From positions 682,001 through 746,000 of the forward strand of contig NZ_JARDUA010000001.1 in NCBI RefSeq assembly GCF_029360645.1: a stretch of DNA of 64,000 bases. Direction: 5' to 3'. Position 1 is the stretch's first letter. Each line of letters starts with the position of its first letter. The DNA comes from Pontibacter litorisediminis (lineage in GTDB: Bacteria > Bacteroidota > Bacteroidia > Cytophagales > Hymenobacteraceae). Position numbers and translations under genes: made by a program. Below the pieces are notes generated by a model. The model saw only the letters and a list, made by a program, of their open reading frames with translations. It searched no databases and had not been told where the DNA came from. Positions 7,918-17,569 of the stretch are shown one piece after another.

Positions 7918-9693
7918 ATGGCTCTTGATCCTGAACATATAAAAGACGGAGACGCTGTGAAGGCTCCGGAAGATACGCTTCCGGGGGAAGTGAAGCTGAA
8001 GCGACTAGTGAAAGCCGTCACACGCAGGCTGCCCGAGAGATCTTGGTTTAAGGACGACGCCAATGCAGGGCTGACGGGGGCCATGAACCGGATCCCGGAT
8101 GGAATGGCCTGTGGCTTGTTGGCGGGTGTGAGCCCCATTATGGGCTTGTTTGCCGCCGCTTGCGGAAGCACTGTAGGCGGTATATTCAACAGTTCCAGGT
8201 TGATGGTGGTATCCACAACCAGCGCGTCCGCATTTCTGCTGTATCAACTCACACAAGCCTATCCGCAGGAACAGCGTGCAGAAGCCATCGTTCTGCTGGT
8301 GATGCTTTCAGGTGGCATCATGATCCTGATGGGATTATTGAAGCTTGGCAACCTGGTGCGGTTTGTCTCCTATTCGATTATGATAGGCTTTTTGGCTGGT
8401 ATTTCCATTCTCGCCATCTTAAGCCAGTTGCCCACTGTTTTTGCCATTCCTGCCGAGGGCTCCAACAAGATTCTGCAAACGGTGAACCTGATAGGGAACA
8501 TCCACCTTGCCAACTGGCATGCGCTGGTAGCGGGCGTGGCCACAATTATCTTTATGCTGCTGCTTCCTAGAACGCCATTGGGCAATAAATCTGCTATTGT
8601 GGCCATTGCCATCCCGTCACTCTTTATATTTTTTATGAATTGGTCTGACGTAGAAGTGGTGAGGGATTTAGGTGAGATTCCCAACGGGCTGCCCCCAATG
8701 CGCCTGCCTGACCTCTCGCTGCTGCAGCCGTCACTTTTCAGCGGAGCGCTCTCACTGGCTTTGATCATCCTTATCCAGGCAGCTGGTGTTAGTCAGAGTG
8801 TCCCTAACCCGGATGGCTCACGCTCTGATACCTCTAAAGATTTTATCAGTCAGGGCGTCGCCAACATGTCCTCCGGCTTAATCGGTGGAATTGGCGTAGG
8901 AGGATCGCTGGGTGCCACTTCTATCAACATCGTCTCGGGGGCCAGAAGCAGGTGGGCCAGTATTTTCTCCGGCTTGCTGGTGCTACTGCTCGTTATGCTG
9001 TTGCCAGCACTGGTGGGGAATGTCGCTATGCCGGTTCTGGCCGCAATGATGATATTTGCCATGGCAAACTCGCTCAGTATAGAAGAGAACAAACAAGTAT
9101 GGAACGCCGGATGGCCCCCCAGAATCGGCCTTGTCTGTACCTTCCTCATTACCTTGTTCCTGCCGGTGCAATACGCAGTCCTGATCGGCGTGCTCCTCTC
9201 TTTTATTCTTTACTTCTTCACGTCCTCCCGGTTGGTAAAGCTTCAGAGAAGGCGGCTTTTAAGCGATGGCCGGTTTGAGGAAACGGACCTGCCTGCAGAG
9301 CTTGAAAATGAAGCGATACATGTTTTTGCGGTGGAGGGTGATCTGCATTTTGCAGGAGCAAGAATGCTGGGAAACCAATGGCCACAACTGCCCCCGCAAA
9401 CCCGGCGTCCGGTCATCATCCTGGAGCTGCGGGGCCGGAACAACATTGGTGCGACGCTTACGGAGGTAATTGAGAGCTTTTATAACAAAATCAAAAAGGC
9501 GGAAGGCAGGTTTTACATCACAGAGTTAGGCGAAAACAGCTATGCAGCTTTCCGCACACAGGTTGACACTGAGGTACTAAATGGAATATTTATAAGGAAG
9601 AAAGAAGCCATTATTGGAAAGAGTACGCGACAAGCTGTTTTAGAGGCAGAAGACTGGCTTAAAAATGGCGCCCCCTCAGAGTCTGATAAATAA
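7918..9693 (+). CDS. SulP family anion permease with C-terminal STAS domain
   Basis: A 591-residue SulP/SLC26 transporter. The N-terminal half of the membrane domain shows MNRIPDGMACGLLAGVSPIMGL (about 55-75), the usual first transport helices, followed by about a dozen hydrophobic segments up to residue 440. A cytosolic STAS domain occupies roughly 460-580. SulP proteins move sulfate, bicarbonate or other anions. Placement 57 bp after the BASS gene and downstream of a sulfatase favours sulfate, either import or disposal of the sulfate released. No carbonic anhydrase, which would suggest bicarbonate, is adjacent. Confidence 0.9.
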   Translation: MALDPEHIKDGDAVKAPEDTLPGEVKLKRLVKAVTRRLPERSWFKDDANAGLTGAMNRIPDGMACGLLAGVSPIMGLFAAACGSTVGGIFNSSRLMVVSTTSASAFLLYQLTQAYPQEQRAEAIVLLVMLSGGIMILMGLLKLGNLVRFVSYSIMIGFLAGISILAILSQLPTVFAIPAEGSNKILQTVNLIGNIHLANWHALVAGVATIIFMLLLPRTPLGNKSAIVAIAIPSLFIFFMNWSDVEVVRDLGEIPNGLPPMRLPDLSLLQPSLFSGALSLALIILIQAAGVSQSVPNPDGSRSDTSKDFISQGVANMSSGLIGGIGVGGSLGATSINIVSGARSRWASIFSGLLVLLLVMLLPALVGNVAMPVLAAMMIFAMANSLSIEENKQVWNAGWPPRIGLVCTFLITLFLPVQYAVLIGVLLSFILYFFTSSRLVKLQRRRLLSDGRFEETDLPAELENEAIHVFAVEGDLHFAGARMLGNQWPQLPPQTRRPVIILELRGRNNIGATLTEVIESFYNKIKKAEGRFYITELGENSYAAFRTQVDTEVLNGIFIRKKEAIIGKSTRQAVLEAEDWLKNGAPSESDK

Positions 9694-10012
9694 AGCATGG
9701 TATTTACTATATTTCTAGAGCCAAGGGGAACACTTGAAAGGCAGCCAACTTATCCGGCAGGATGTTGCTTCGCCTAGTCCACTGCTCGCACGGGTGATGG
9801 CGATTACTTCTATGTTATTCATACTTTGAATGTAGTGGTGATTTATTCTAATTTGATACAGTCCCTTTCAGAATGGCTGCATTTGGGATACTTTGCGAAA
9901 AGAGAAATGCAGCTTACACTACGACTGCTTTTTATATAGTATAAATCCTTATGAAACAACCAGGTAGCTATTTGTACCAATAGATGTTACCATACTTTGG
10001 CCTACCAAAAGA
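9694..10012. other. gene-free stretch
   Basis: About 320 bp between the SulP stop and the terminator. A ten-codon frame (MKQPGSYLYQ, from about 9951) is present but has no support as a gene. Probably 3' untranslated sequence. Confidence 0.35.
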
Positions 10013-10041
10013 AAGCCGCTCCACGTTAAATGGAGCGGCTT
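10013..10041. terminator. bidirectional terminator between SulP and alcohol dehydrogenase
   Basis: Perfect 11-bp arms (AAGCCGCTCCA at 10013-10023, TGGAGCGGCTT at 10031-10041) with a 7-nt loop. TATTT follows on the plus strand and TTCTTTT on the minus strand, so it can serve both convergent transcription units. Confidence 0.8.
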
Positions 10042-10191
10042 ATTTAATACAATTAATTTTCTCTTCGGCTGGTATCATGCTGCCGCGCCTCCTCAGGCGG
10101 CAACCAGCGTTAAACAACAGACTTACAGCATTGTTCCAGCCAATCTATCCCCTCTTCCGGATGGTTTTGAACCTGCTATAACTACCCCTTT

Positions 10192-11313
10192 TTAGGCAGT
10201 TTTTTCCTGTTCGGCATTTCTATTTTTCAGAGACGCCATGTCAATTACAAAGCGGTACTTTACATCTCCTTTCAATAAACGCTCATAGGCCTCATTAATC
10301 TGCTGCATCTCAATCATCTCAATGTCAGAAACGATATTGTGTTTGCCACAGAAATCAAGCATTTCCTGCGTCTCGGCAATGCCGCCGATCAACGAGCCGG
10401 CAAAGCTTCTGCGGAAAGGAATAAGGCTGAAGGCTGCCACCGGAAGCGGGTTTTCGGGCGCACCTACCAGTACCAGCGAGCCATCTACGCGTAACAGGCT
10501 CAGGTAGGCGTTGATGTCATGCTGTGCCGAAACAGCGTCTAGCACAAAGTGCAGCTTACCAGTATACTTGGCCATTTGCTCTGCGTCTTTAGACAGCACC
10601 ACATCATCCGCACCAAGGCGTTTGGCATCTTCCACCTTAGAAGGAGAAGTGGTAAACACGATCACGTCTGCCCCCATGGCCTTGGCAATCTTCACCGCCA
10701 TATGCCCTAGCCCTCCAAGGCCGACAACACCTACTTTCTGGCCGGGCCCCACGTTCCATTTCTTTAGTGGTGAGTATGTGGTGATGCCAGCACATAGCAA
10801 AGGTGCCGTAGCGGCCAGGTCCAGGTTATCAGGCACACGCAGAACAAATTCTTCCTTCACCACAATGCTCTCGGAGTACCCGCCATAAGTATACCCGCCC
10901 AGGTGTGTATCAGGAGAGTTATAGGTCCCGGTGTTGCCTTCCTGGCAATACTGTTCCAGGCCCTCCTTACAGTAGTCGCACTCCTGGCAACTGTCCACCA
11001 TACAGCCCACCGCCGCCAGGTCTCCCACTTTGAACTTGGTTACATCGTTACCGACCCTTGTCACCTTACCCACTATCTCATGACCGGGCACACACGGATA
11101 CACTGTGCTGTGCCATTCATTTCTGGCTGTATGAAGGTCAGAGTGGCAAACCCCGCAGTATAGTATCTCAATCTCTACATCAAGTGGTGTGGGGTTCCTC
11201 CTCTGGATGTTTAATTGTTCCAGAGCTGCGTCTGCTGCTTCAGTGCCAAATGCTTTCACTTCTTTCGCTTTCACGGGAATGGCCCCCTCTGCTGTTGCTT
11301 TTACTGTTTCCAT
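10192..11313 (-). CDS. zinc-dependent NAD(P) alcohol dehydrogenase (CAD/YahK type)
   Basis: A 373-residue medium-chain dehydrogenase. The catalytic zinc site is shown by GVCHSD (Cys near 54) and GHE (about 77). The structural zinc loop is given by CQECDYC plus a later C (about 112-127), and the NADP-binding GLGGLGHMAVK near 198 is intact. The pattern GVCHSDLH with CxxCxxC and GGYSES matches the cinnamyl-alcohol/YahK-like aldehyde reductases, which reduce a broad range of aldehydes with NADPH. An N-terminal extension of about 30 residues precedes the domain. It stands alone, transcribed toward the shared terminator. Confidence 0.92.
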   Translation of the reverse strand: METVKATAEGAIPVKAKEVKAFGTEAADAALEQLNIQRRNPTPLDVEIEILYCGVCHSDLHTARNEWHSTVYPCVPGHEIVGKVTRVGNDVTKFKVGDLAAVGCMVDSCQECDYCKEGLEQYCQEGNTGTYNSPDTHLGGYTYGGYSESIVVKEEFVLRVPDNLDLAATAPLLCAGITTYSPLKKWNVGPGQKVGVVGLGGLGHMAVKIAKAMGADVIVFTTSPSKVEDAKRLGADDVVLSKDAEQMAKYTGKLHFVLDAVSAQHDINAYLSLLRVDGSLVLVGAPENPLPVAAFSLIPFRRSFAGSLIGGIAETQEMLDFCGKHNIVSDIEMIEMQQINEAYERLLKGDVKYRFVIDMASLKNRNAEQEKTA

Positions 11314-11603
11314 GTTGAAATTTAACTTTAGTAAATTAAGCTATATGCTTCCCCATTTTAAATGTTTCGTAAAAATTGATAATTGCAACAGCAATCTCTG
11401 GATTTGGAGTTTGTGTTTTACTACTTCAGCCTGTTCTACAACTATTCATTTATAGTGTGTTTTAATATAACGTACCTCAGGTTAAGACGGAAAAAATGGC
11501 CGCCGCACTTTGTGAAGGGCTTCTTTCCTGTTGTAAAAGTTGGATAGGACCATACCTGGCAACAAGGATGAAAGTCTGTTACGGCACGCGGAATTATAGT
11601 TTA

Positions 11604-14600
11604 CTACCCGTCTAGTTGCATCATGTTATCATCCAGCCTCAGGTCGATCATCAGGTGGTTCGGATCAATACCACCACGGTCAGGCTTTTGCGGCACACTC
11701 ACTTTTATGGTTTGTTCGCCAGACCGGATACGGTGCATCTGAAGGTAGAGTGGCTCGTTTAACCCTTTGCCTTCCCCATAAACGCCGACTTCCAGCCAAT
11801 CATTCATCGGCACATCTCTCTCTGAGCCAGTACTGTCCACCACCACCTTCTGAGCCTGCACCTTCAACGTTACCAGCCAGTCGCCTGCTTTTGTTTGCTC
11901 CACTGCCATTTGCTTTGTCTTGAGGCGCCAATACGTGTTCTTCATAAACAGGTCTTGTAACAGGTAATGCAAGGAGTCCGGGATAACCTTTTCTAGCTCC
12001 TGGTATAGATCCAACGTGGTGGGCAGGGGTATCTCTCCTGAAGTCCGTTTCTGAAGCAGCTGCCGAAGCGCGCCATTTACCTTTTCCTTTCCAACGTACG
12101 TACTCAGGGCATGCAGGGCGAGTCCACCCTTTCGGTAGTATAAAAAGTCTTCGTTTGCCCTGATCAAGGACGCTGTTGCGAGGGAGCGTGGCATTTCATA
12201 GGAGGAATGCAGGTAGTCTATGTATTGGCGCATATGACTGTCCCCATAAGTTTCTTCCAGCACCTGCATCCCGGAGTATACCGCAAGCCCTTCAATCAAA
12301 ACGCCGGCTCCTTCCACATTTGCAGGGGTTAACCGAGCCATTCCCCACCACTGGTGCCCCACTTCATGCGCCAGAATATAATACGGAAGGTCAAATCCAT
12401 CCGGACTGTCATCGGGAGCCATTAGGGCATACTGTTCTCCGTAGTAGACGATGCTTCCATCCGCACTCGCGCCACCCCCCGAGCCCGCGCGCTCCACCAC
12501 CGTGAAATGCTTGTAAGGGTAAGGCCCAAACTGCTCTGTAAAGTATGCCAGTGAAGCTTTTACGCTCCGAAGCATGCGGTCAATATTCTGGGCATGCTCC
12601 GGATAATAGTAAATCTGGATGGCTACGTCGTTCCACTTGCTTTTCTGCACCGCATACTTCCCAGATAAAACGACAAACTCCCCTCCGATAGGAGTATCTG
12701 TTTTGTAGTGGAAGTAGCGGCGACCGCCTTTTGTCCAGGTACGGAGCAAAGCACCCGGCGCAACGGCTATCTCCTCCTTTGCCGTGCCTACAATGGCTTC
12801 AAAAGTGTTTTGATCTGTACCGAACGGCTTTTGGCGCGCCGCCTCATCGTAGAGCGAAGGTATGGCAGGTCGCGCGGCAAGCTTATACTTTTTCCGAAGG
12901 ACGGTATCGTTGATTTCCCTGTAACGCTGATAGCCAATGGAAGGGAGCAGGTCATAGTTTGTGAAGGAGGTGCCGTTCTCCACCACCAACGCGTTCGTGC
13001 CGTTGTATTGGAAGCCACGCTGTTGGTGGTGCACCACAAATTTTAGCTGCAGCGAATCTCCTGGCTGCAGTGGTTGCTCCAGCGCATAAATGTAGTGGCT
13101 AAGTTCTTCATCCAACAACACGCCGGCCGCTGGCTGACTAAAGACCACTTCTGCAGGCACTACGCCCGAAACACTACCTAAATGGATAGAGTCTATGGCT
13201 ACTGTTTGCTGGTTCACTAAGGTATAAGCTGCCCGTATTTCCGCTTGCTGCCGGTTGGGATAAATCTCAACGTGCAGCTTGGTCGCCGTGAGCTGAGGTT
13301 GCGGGGTGTTGCTGTACTGGCCGTAGCGCCGCTCGTATTCCGCCTTCCGTTCAAGTATATCGGCTGCAGTCTGATACTCGTTAAGTCCATTGGTGTTATA
13401 GAAAATAAAGCTTCCCAAAGTAAGGAGCAGCCCTGTACCAAGTATGGCAACCCAGGTGGTGGAGGGTGTGAAACGGCGCGGCACTACCTTTAGTCGGTAA
13501 TTCATACCTTGCTCTCTTCCCCGTGCCCAAAACAGCCGCGCCACAACCGCCAGCAGTAAAGCCCAGGCAGCCCAGTACAGCTTAAACCACAGCCACGGCC
13601 CAAGAGTTGGTCCGAAGCCACGCATATCGGTGTACCACCATCCCGGGTCTGCTCCAAAAATGAGCATGTTGTGCTCCACCCGGAATGTGGAAGGATAGGC
13701 CATAAAGCTGAATACAAGTAGCACCAGCAGGTAGCCAATGTGTTTTTGATTGACCAGGACGTGCACCACAAGGGCAAGCAGCGCGAAGAGCAGGTAGTCT
13801 ATGAGCTGAATCCCGAAGAGAACCTGCAAGTACAGGCTAAGATCAATATTACTATATCCCAGCCTTGCCTGCATCCCAATACCGCCTGCCAGCAGCAGTG
13901 CCATCCATACCACGATGATTAAACTTAACCCCAGAAACTTGCCTGTTAACAGGCCCCATTCCGGTACGGGCATGGCATCTGTTATATCACTTAGGCCTGC
14001 CTCTCGCTCCTGCCATACAAGCTCCCCACTGAAGTACAGGATGAGTAGCGGAATGACAACCCAAGGTGTACTGATGTTGCTGACCGGCGCAGTCAGGTAA
14101 TCTATCACCTGCGGGGTAGTGGGGAGCAGCGGGATCCCAAACTGAGTCATGATTCTGTCGCTGAATACAGCTGAGAGCAAGGCAATAGCACCCACCAACG
14201 AAAACCCAAACGGGTGCCTGGCTACCTTCCTGAAAGATGCCCGTGCAATCGTAAGCGTCTGAAAGAAATAAGTGGCAAAGCCGAAGTGTCGCTGCACCTG
14301 CGGCACCTGAATGGCGGCAGCTCTAACTATGGTCGTTTCAGCAGTGGGGCTGGCCTGTGCTGTTGACCGCCGCATAAAGCGAACCATCCAGCTGTTGGTG
14401 GCAGGGTGAGTAAAGCTGAAGCGGAGATAGGTAAACCACAATAATCCAGCGCTCACGCTAACCCACAAGACGCGATTCAGCAGAAACATACCTTCCAGGG
14501 TTATAAGCCGGGTATTTTTATCAGTTGGCGTCCAGGTTTGCAGCTCGTTGCCTATTATACCGGAGACACCTATCGGGTCCAGTAATTTAACCAGGTCCCA

Positions 14601-15194
14601 GTTTCCGAAAAGTTTTGCAACCGTGATGGCCACAACCTGAGCGACAAGTGCAAGTAACAAACTAGCCAGATAACTGGCCATCACCTGGCGGCTGAGCACA
14701 GCAAAGGTAAACTGTAGCGCCGTTGCTGTAAAAGCAGTCGGTAATAAGATCAGGAAGTAAACATTCAGATAAGCCGAAGGCATGAATGGGCCAAATTCAT
14801 CGGTATTCATTCCCGGCATGTAGAAGAAGATCAGCACACCAAGCGGCAAAGAGAGTAGCAGCAGTGCATTTACCGCAAAGGCTGCCAAAAATCGCCCACC
14901 CAGGTAGTCAAGCTTTGTAACCGGGGTGATGTATGTAAGGGAATGCATCCGCGTCTGCACGTCCCGTGCTGCTGCTTCCCCAGCAATGGCAGCGGCCATT
15001 ACCAACCAGATAAAGCTGCCAATTACCGTAATTGCCGTGATGTGAAATGTATTGTTCACATACACTCCGTCGCCAGGTGTGATAAGCAGGTCCATCATTA
15101 ATGTGAAACCGAGAAGGACTGCTAAATAGAGCCAGGTAGAGATGCGCCCTATCAGGTAGACGAACTCAAAGCGAAAAATCTTCCAAAGCTTCAT
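11604..15194 (-). CDS. ABC transporter permease fused to M1 metallopeptidase domain
   Basis: A 1196-residue product. Residues 1 to about 570 hold two sets of hydrophobic segments of ABC-2 permease type. After a final membrane segment near 580-605 the C-terminal half is an M1 (gluzincin) domain with HEVGHQWWG near 940 and the downstream zinc-ligand Glu in EGLAVYSG. The gap from the second His to that Glu is 20 residues, against 18 in classical M1 enzymes. Such permease-peptidase fusions are known in Bacteroidota but their substrate is not established. The gene starts inside the stop of the ATPase gene (4-bp overlap), so the two form one transporter. The peptidase is probably periplasmic. Confidence 0.9.
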   Translation of the reverse strand: MKLWKIFRFEFVYLIGRISTWLYLAVLLGFTLMMDLLITPGDGVYVNNTFHITAITVIGSFIWLVMAAAIAGEAAARDVQTRMHSLTYITPVTKLDYLGGRFLAAFAVNALLLLSLPLGVLIFFYMPGMNTDEFGPFMPSAYLNVYFLILLPTAFTATALQFTFAVLSRQVMASYLASLLLALVAQVVAITVAKLFGNWDLVKLLDPIGVSGIIGNELQTWTPTDKNTRLITLEGMFLLNRVLWVSVSAGLLWFTYLRFSFTHPATNSWMVRFMRRSTAQASPTAETTIVRAAAIQVPQVQRHFGFATYFFQTLTIARASFRKVARHPFGFSLVGAIALLSAVFSDRIMTQFGIPLLPTTPQVIDYLTAPVSNISTPWVVIPLLILYFSGELVWQEREAGLSDITDAMPVPEWGLLTGKFLGLSLIIVVWMALLLAGGIGMQARLGYSNIDLSLYLQVLFGIQLIDYLLFALLALVVHVLVNQKHIGYLLVLLVFSFMAYPSTFRVEHNMLIFGADPGWWYTDMRGFGPTLGPWLWFKLYWAAWALLLAVVARLFWARGREQGMNYRLKVVPRRFTPSTTWVAILGTGLLLTLGSFIFYNTNGLNEYQTAADILERKAEYERRYGQYSNTPQPQLTATKLHVEIYPNRQQAEIRAAYTLVNQQTVAIDSIHLGSVSGVVPAEVVFSQPAAGVLLDEELSHYIYALEQPLQPGDSLQLKFVVHHQQRGFQYNGTNALVVENGTSFTNYDLLPSIGYQRYREINDTVLRKKYKLAARPAIPSLYDEAARQKPFGTDQNTFEAIVGTAKEEIAVAPGALLRTWTKGGRRYFHYKTDTPIGGEFVVLSGKYAVQKSKWNDVAIQIYYYPEHAQNIDRMLRSVKASLAYFTEQFGPYPYKHFTVVERAGSGGGASADGSIVYYGEQYALMAPDDSPDGFDLPYYILAHEVGHQWWGMARLTPANVEGAGVLIEGLAVYSGMQVLEETYGDSHMRQYIDYLHSSYEMPRSLATASLIRANEDFLYYRKGGLALHALSTYVGKEKVNGALRQLLQKRTSGEIPLPTTLDLYQELEKVIPDSLHYLLQDLFMKNTYWRLKTKQMAVEQTKAGDWLVTLKVQAQKVVVDSTGSERDVPMNDWLEVGVYGEGKGLNEPLYLQMHRIRSGEQTIKVSVPQKPDRGGIDPNHLMIDLRLDDNMMQLDG

Positions 15195-16090
15195 AGGGCA
15201 ACTTCCGGTTTATGGTTTCCAGTATGCCCTGCCATGGTGGTAAAGTACACATCTTCCAGATCAGGGGTCACTGGTTCAAAACCATTGCCCGGATCTTCTT
15301 CGCTGTAGATATGGACTACAGTTCGTCCGCTGAGCAGTTTGGTAGAAATGATCTGATGCTCCTGCTCCAACGCTGGCAGCTTGCTTTTCTCCACAATGCG
15401 GCGCCAGATCATCCCATGCAGTTCCTGTACTGCTTTCAAAGGTTCCCCTTCCTGCAGAATTCGCCCCTTGTTTATGATGGCCATTCGGGTGCACAGCTCG
15501 CTTACATCCTCTACTATGTGGGTAGATAGAATCACCACACTGTTCTCTCCTAACTCGCTCAGCAAATTGAGAAAACGTACTCTCTCTGCCGGATCAAGAC
15601 CTGCCGTTGGCTCATCCACGATCATCAGCTTCGGATTTCCCAACAAGGCCACTGCCACGCCGAAACGTTGCTTCATGCCCCCCGAGAAGCTGCCGAGTTT
15701 CTGCCTGCGCTTCTCCCAAAGGTTAGTTTGTTTCAGTAAGGCTTCTACCACTTCTCTTCTGGAAGCCCGGTTGGTGATGCCCTTGAGTACGGCGAAGTAA
15801 TCGAGCAAATCCTCTGCTTTTGCTTTTGGGTAGAGCCCGAACTCCTGCGGCAGGTAGCCCAGTGTCTGGCGCACCTGGTCCTGCTGTTTCAGTACATCTA
15901 TATCATCAAGATGGATACTGCCGCTGTCTGGTTCCTGCAGTGTGGCCAAGATGCGCATCAGCGTAGACTTGCCAGCCCCGTTTGGCCCCAACAGGCCATA
16001 CATGCCATTGGGAACATGGAGCGTGACACCCCGGAGCGCCTGAACCCCATTGGGGTATGTTTTGGTGATGTTGGTAATTTGCAGTGTCAT
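15191..16090 (-). CDS. ABC transporter ATP-binding protein
   Basis: A 299-residue ATPase with Walker A GPNGAGKST (about 37-45), Q-loop in YLPQEFGLYP (about 84), signature FSGGMKQR (about 139) and Walker B LMIVDEPTAGLDP (about 160-172). The following His switch is in LSTHIVEDV. The type is that of ABC-2 exporters. It overlaps the start of the permease-peptidase fusion by 4 bp, indicating translational coupling and a dedicated partner. Transport substrate unknown. Confidence 0.93.
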   Translation of the reverse strand: MTLQITNITKTYPNGVQALRGVTLHVPNGMYGLLGPNGAGKSTLMRILATLQEPDSGSIHLDDIDVLKQQDQVRQTLGYLPQEFGLYPKAKAEDLLDYFAVLKGITNRASRREVVEALLKQTNLWEKRRQKLGSFSGGMKQRFGVAVALLGNPKLMIVDEPTAGLDPAERVRFLNLLSELGENSVVILSTHIVEDVSELCTRMAIINKGRILQEGEPLKAVQELHGMIWRRIVEKSKLPALEQEHQIISTKLLSGRTVVHIYSEEDPGNGFEPVTPDLEDVYFTTMAGHTGNHKPEVAL

Positions 16091-16870
16091 AGTTTTATTT
16101 TGTTAGCTGTGTTTTTTTCGGGGCTGCCTCTGAGGTGCAAAGGCCTAGACAAAGAAGCACTCATATATCCATGTTATTGGGAGCGATGTGCTCTCCAACA
16201 GTTGTGACATAAAAGCTAAATTAGTGATGTTAAATTAACACATAGTACTATGCAATACAAGCTATTATATAAACTATACGACATAAGCAGATTTTTTGTC
16301 TACAAACCGGTTAATATTAATCATGAAGGCGTTTGGGTTTATTTCAGGCTCCTCTTACTTGCTGCAGCGGCTAGAACTATGCCGTTGGTGATCAGAAAAA
16401 GAGTTGCCTTGCTGCGACTGTTGTAAGGACAAGGCTTTTAAGAGTTTCAGCCCAGAATTCCTGGTGCGCAAAACTATGTGAAGGTATATCACTAGCACTT
16501 ACCGCAGGAGAAGGCTACAAGCAGAAAAGCAACCAGGCTACCGTTGCGTTTGCGCTTCTCTTCCAGTACTGCTTCCAAACGATTTTCAAGCCTACGCGGC
16601 GGGTGAGAAACCAGCCCTGTGGCTGTGCTATAGTAGGTTTGAAAAGTTACTGGTAGTCGGTAAACACGATTGGGCAAATTGCCGCCATATAGAAGCTATG
16701 TATGGCATTGCATGAAGTAAGTCTGGAGCGCTTCGGTTTGATAGCTGGATTTAGTTTGAAAAGGCAGTGTAGGGTTCATGCCCTCTTCTACTCATCAACT
16801 AGCCCTGACTACGCTACCAAAGCACCTAAATTGCTCTGGAAAATGTTCGGCAACTATTCCATGGGCCCAG
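16091..16870. other. gene-free stretch of about 780 bp
   Basis: No convincing gene. Short frames at 16492-16677 (minus) and 16702-16911 (plus, running into the terminator) have no family features. The region upstream of 16091 presumably holds the promoter of the ABC operon. Confidence 0.4.
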
Positions 16871-16906
16871 TAAAAAGGCCTTTAGCGTTAGCTGAAGGCC
16901 TTTTTA
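16871..16906. terminator. terminator of AHSA1 gene
   Basis: Perfect 12-bp arms (TAAAAAGGCCTT at 16871-16882, AAGGCCTTTTTA at 16895-16906) with a 12-nt loop. The T-tract is embedded in both arms, so it works in either direction. It lies about 40 bp past the reverse-strand stop at 16949. Confidence 0.85.
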
Positions 16907-16948
16907 TGTAGTGTAGCTGTTACTTTCTCACTCGTTTTCATGTCCCCT

Positions 16949-17392
16949 TTACAGTCTCTGCTGGTTGGCTTCGGCATACTTTTTAAAGTTTTCCAGGATG
17001 GCCTGCCAACCGTTTTGCTGTAGTTCCAGCGGAAGCGTGTCTTCTGCTTCAAAGGTCTCCACAATGTCAGTGGCAGTGTCATTTCCCCGGAAAGTGATGC
17101 TCACCTTTCGGCCGTCAGGCATAACGTACTCCACCAGTTCTTGGTCCTTTAAGGAAGTATAAACGCCCTCAAAATCAAAGCACATACTTCCATCTTTGGC
17201 TGACATTGTAGTTTTAAACTCCCCGCCTTCCCGTAAATCATTTTCCGCATGCGGGGCATGCCAGTCATCCGAAGCAAAGGCCCAGTTGGTAATATGCTGT
17301 GGTTCATTCCAGCAGGCCCATACTTTTGCTACCGGTGCGTTAACAGTCGTTTCTACGGTAATAGTAGTTTTTTCCATGGTTTTCATATTCAT
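16949..17392 (-). CDS. SRPBCC/AHSA1 domain protein
   Basis: A 147-residue protein of the Activator-of-Hsp90 C-terminal-like START fold: the N-terminal strand ITVETTVNAPVAKVWACWNEPQ, central FEGVYTSL and C-terminal helix GWQAILENFKKYAE are typical. These small hydrophobic-pocket proteins are often annotated as polyketide cyclase or ATPase activator, but functions are mostly unknown. Three Met codons lie close together (residues 1, 3, 6), so the exact start is uncertain. It is divergent from a GlxA-type regulator across 177 bp, an arrangement that suggests, but does not prove, regulation by that neighbour. Confidence 0.88.
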   Translation of the reverse strand: MNMKTMEKTTITVETTVNAPVAKVWACWNEPQHITNWAFASDDWHAPHAENDLREGGEFKTTMSAKDGSMCFDFEGVYTSLKDQELVEYVMPDGRKVSITFRGNDTATDIVETFEAEDTLPLELQQNGWQAILENFKKYAEANQQRL

Positions 17393-17569
17393 CTATTCTG
17401 GTGGTTTTCTGTTGAGTTGATGCAGTTCATACTTGTGATTCACATTGTTTTACCGCTCCTCCATTCATACTTTCAACATAACAAATTAAACAAGTTTATT
17501 TGATAAACAGGCTGTGCAAAAACGACAAATAGAGGGTGATCTGCGTCAGCAAATCCGTATATTGGATGT

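Noticed and set aside
9984..10181. 65-codon plus frame across the terminator
   Set aside because: Runs through a perfect intrinsic terminator and has no family features.
16492..16911. Short frames in the interval before the AHSA1 gene
   Set aside because: No homology-like content; the plus frame runs through a terminator.
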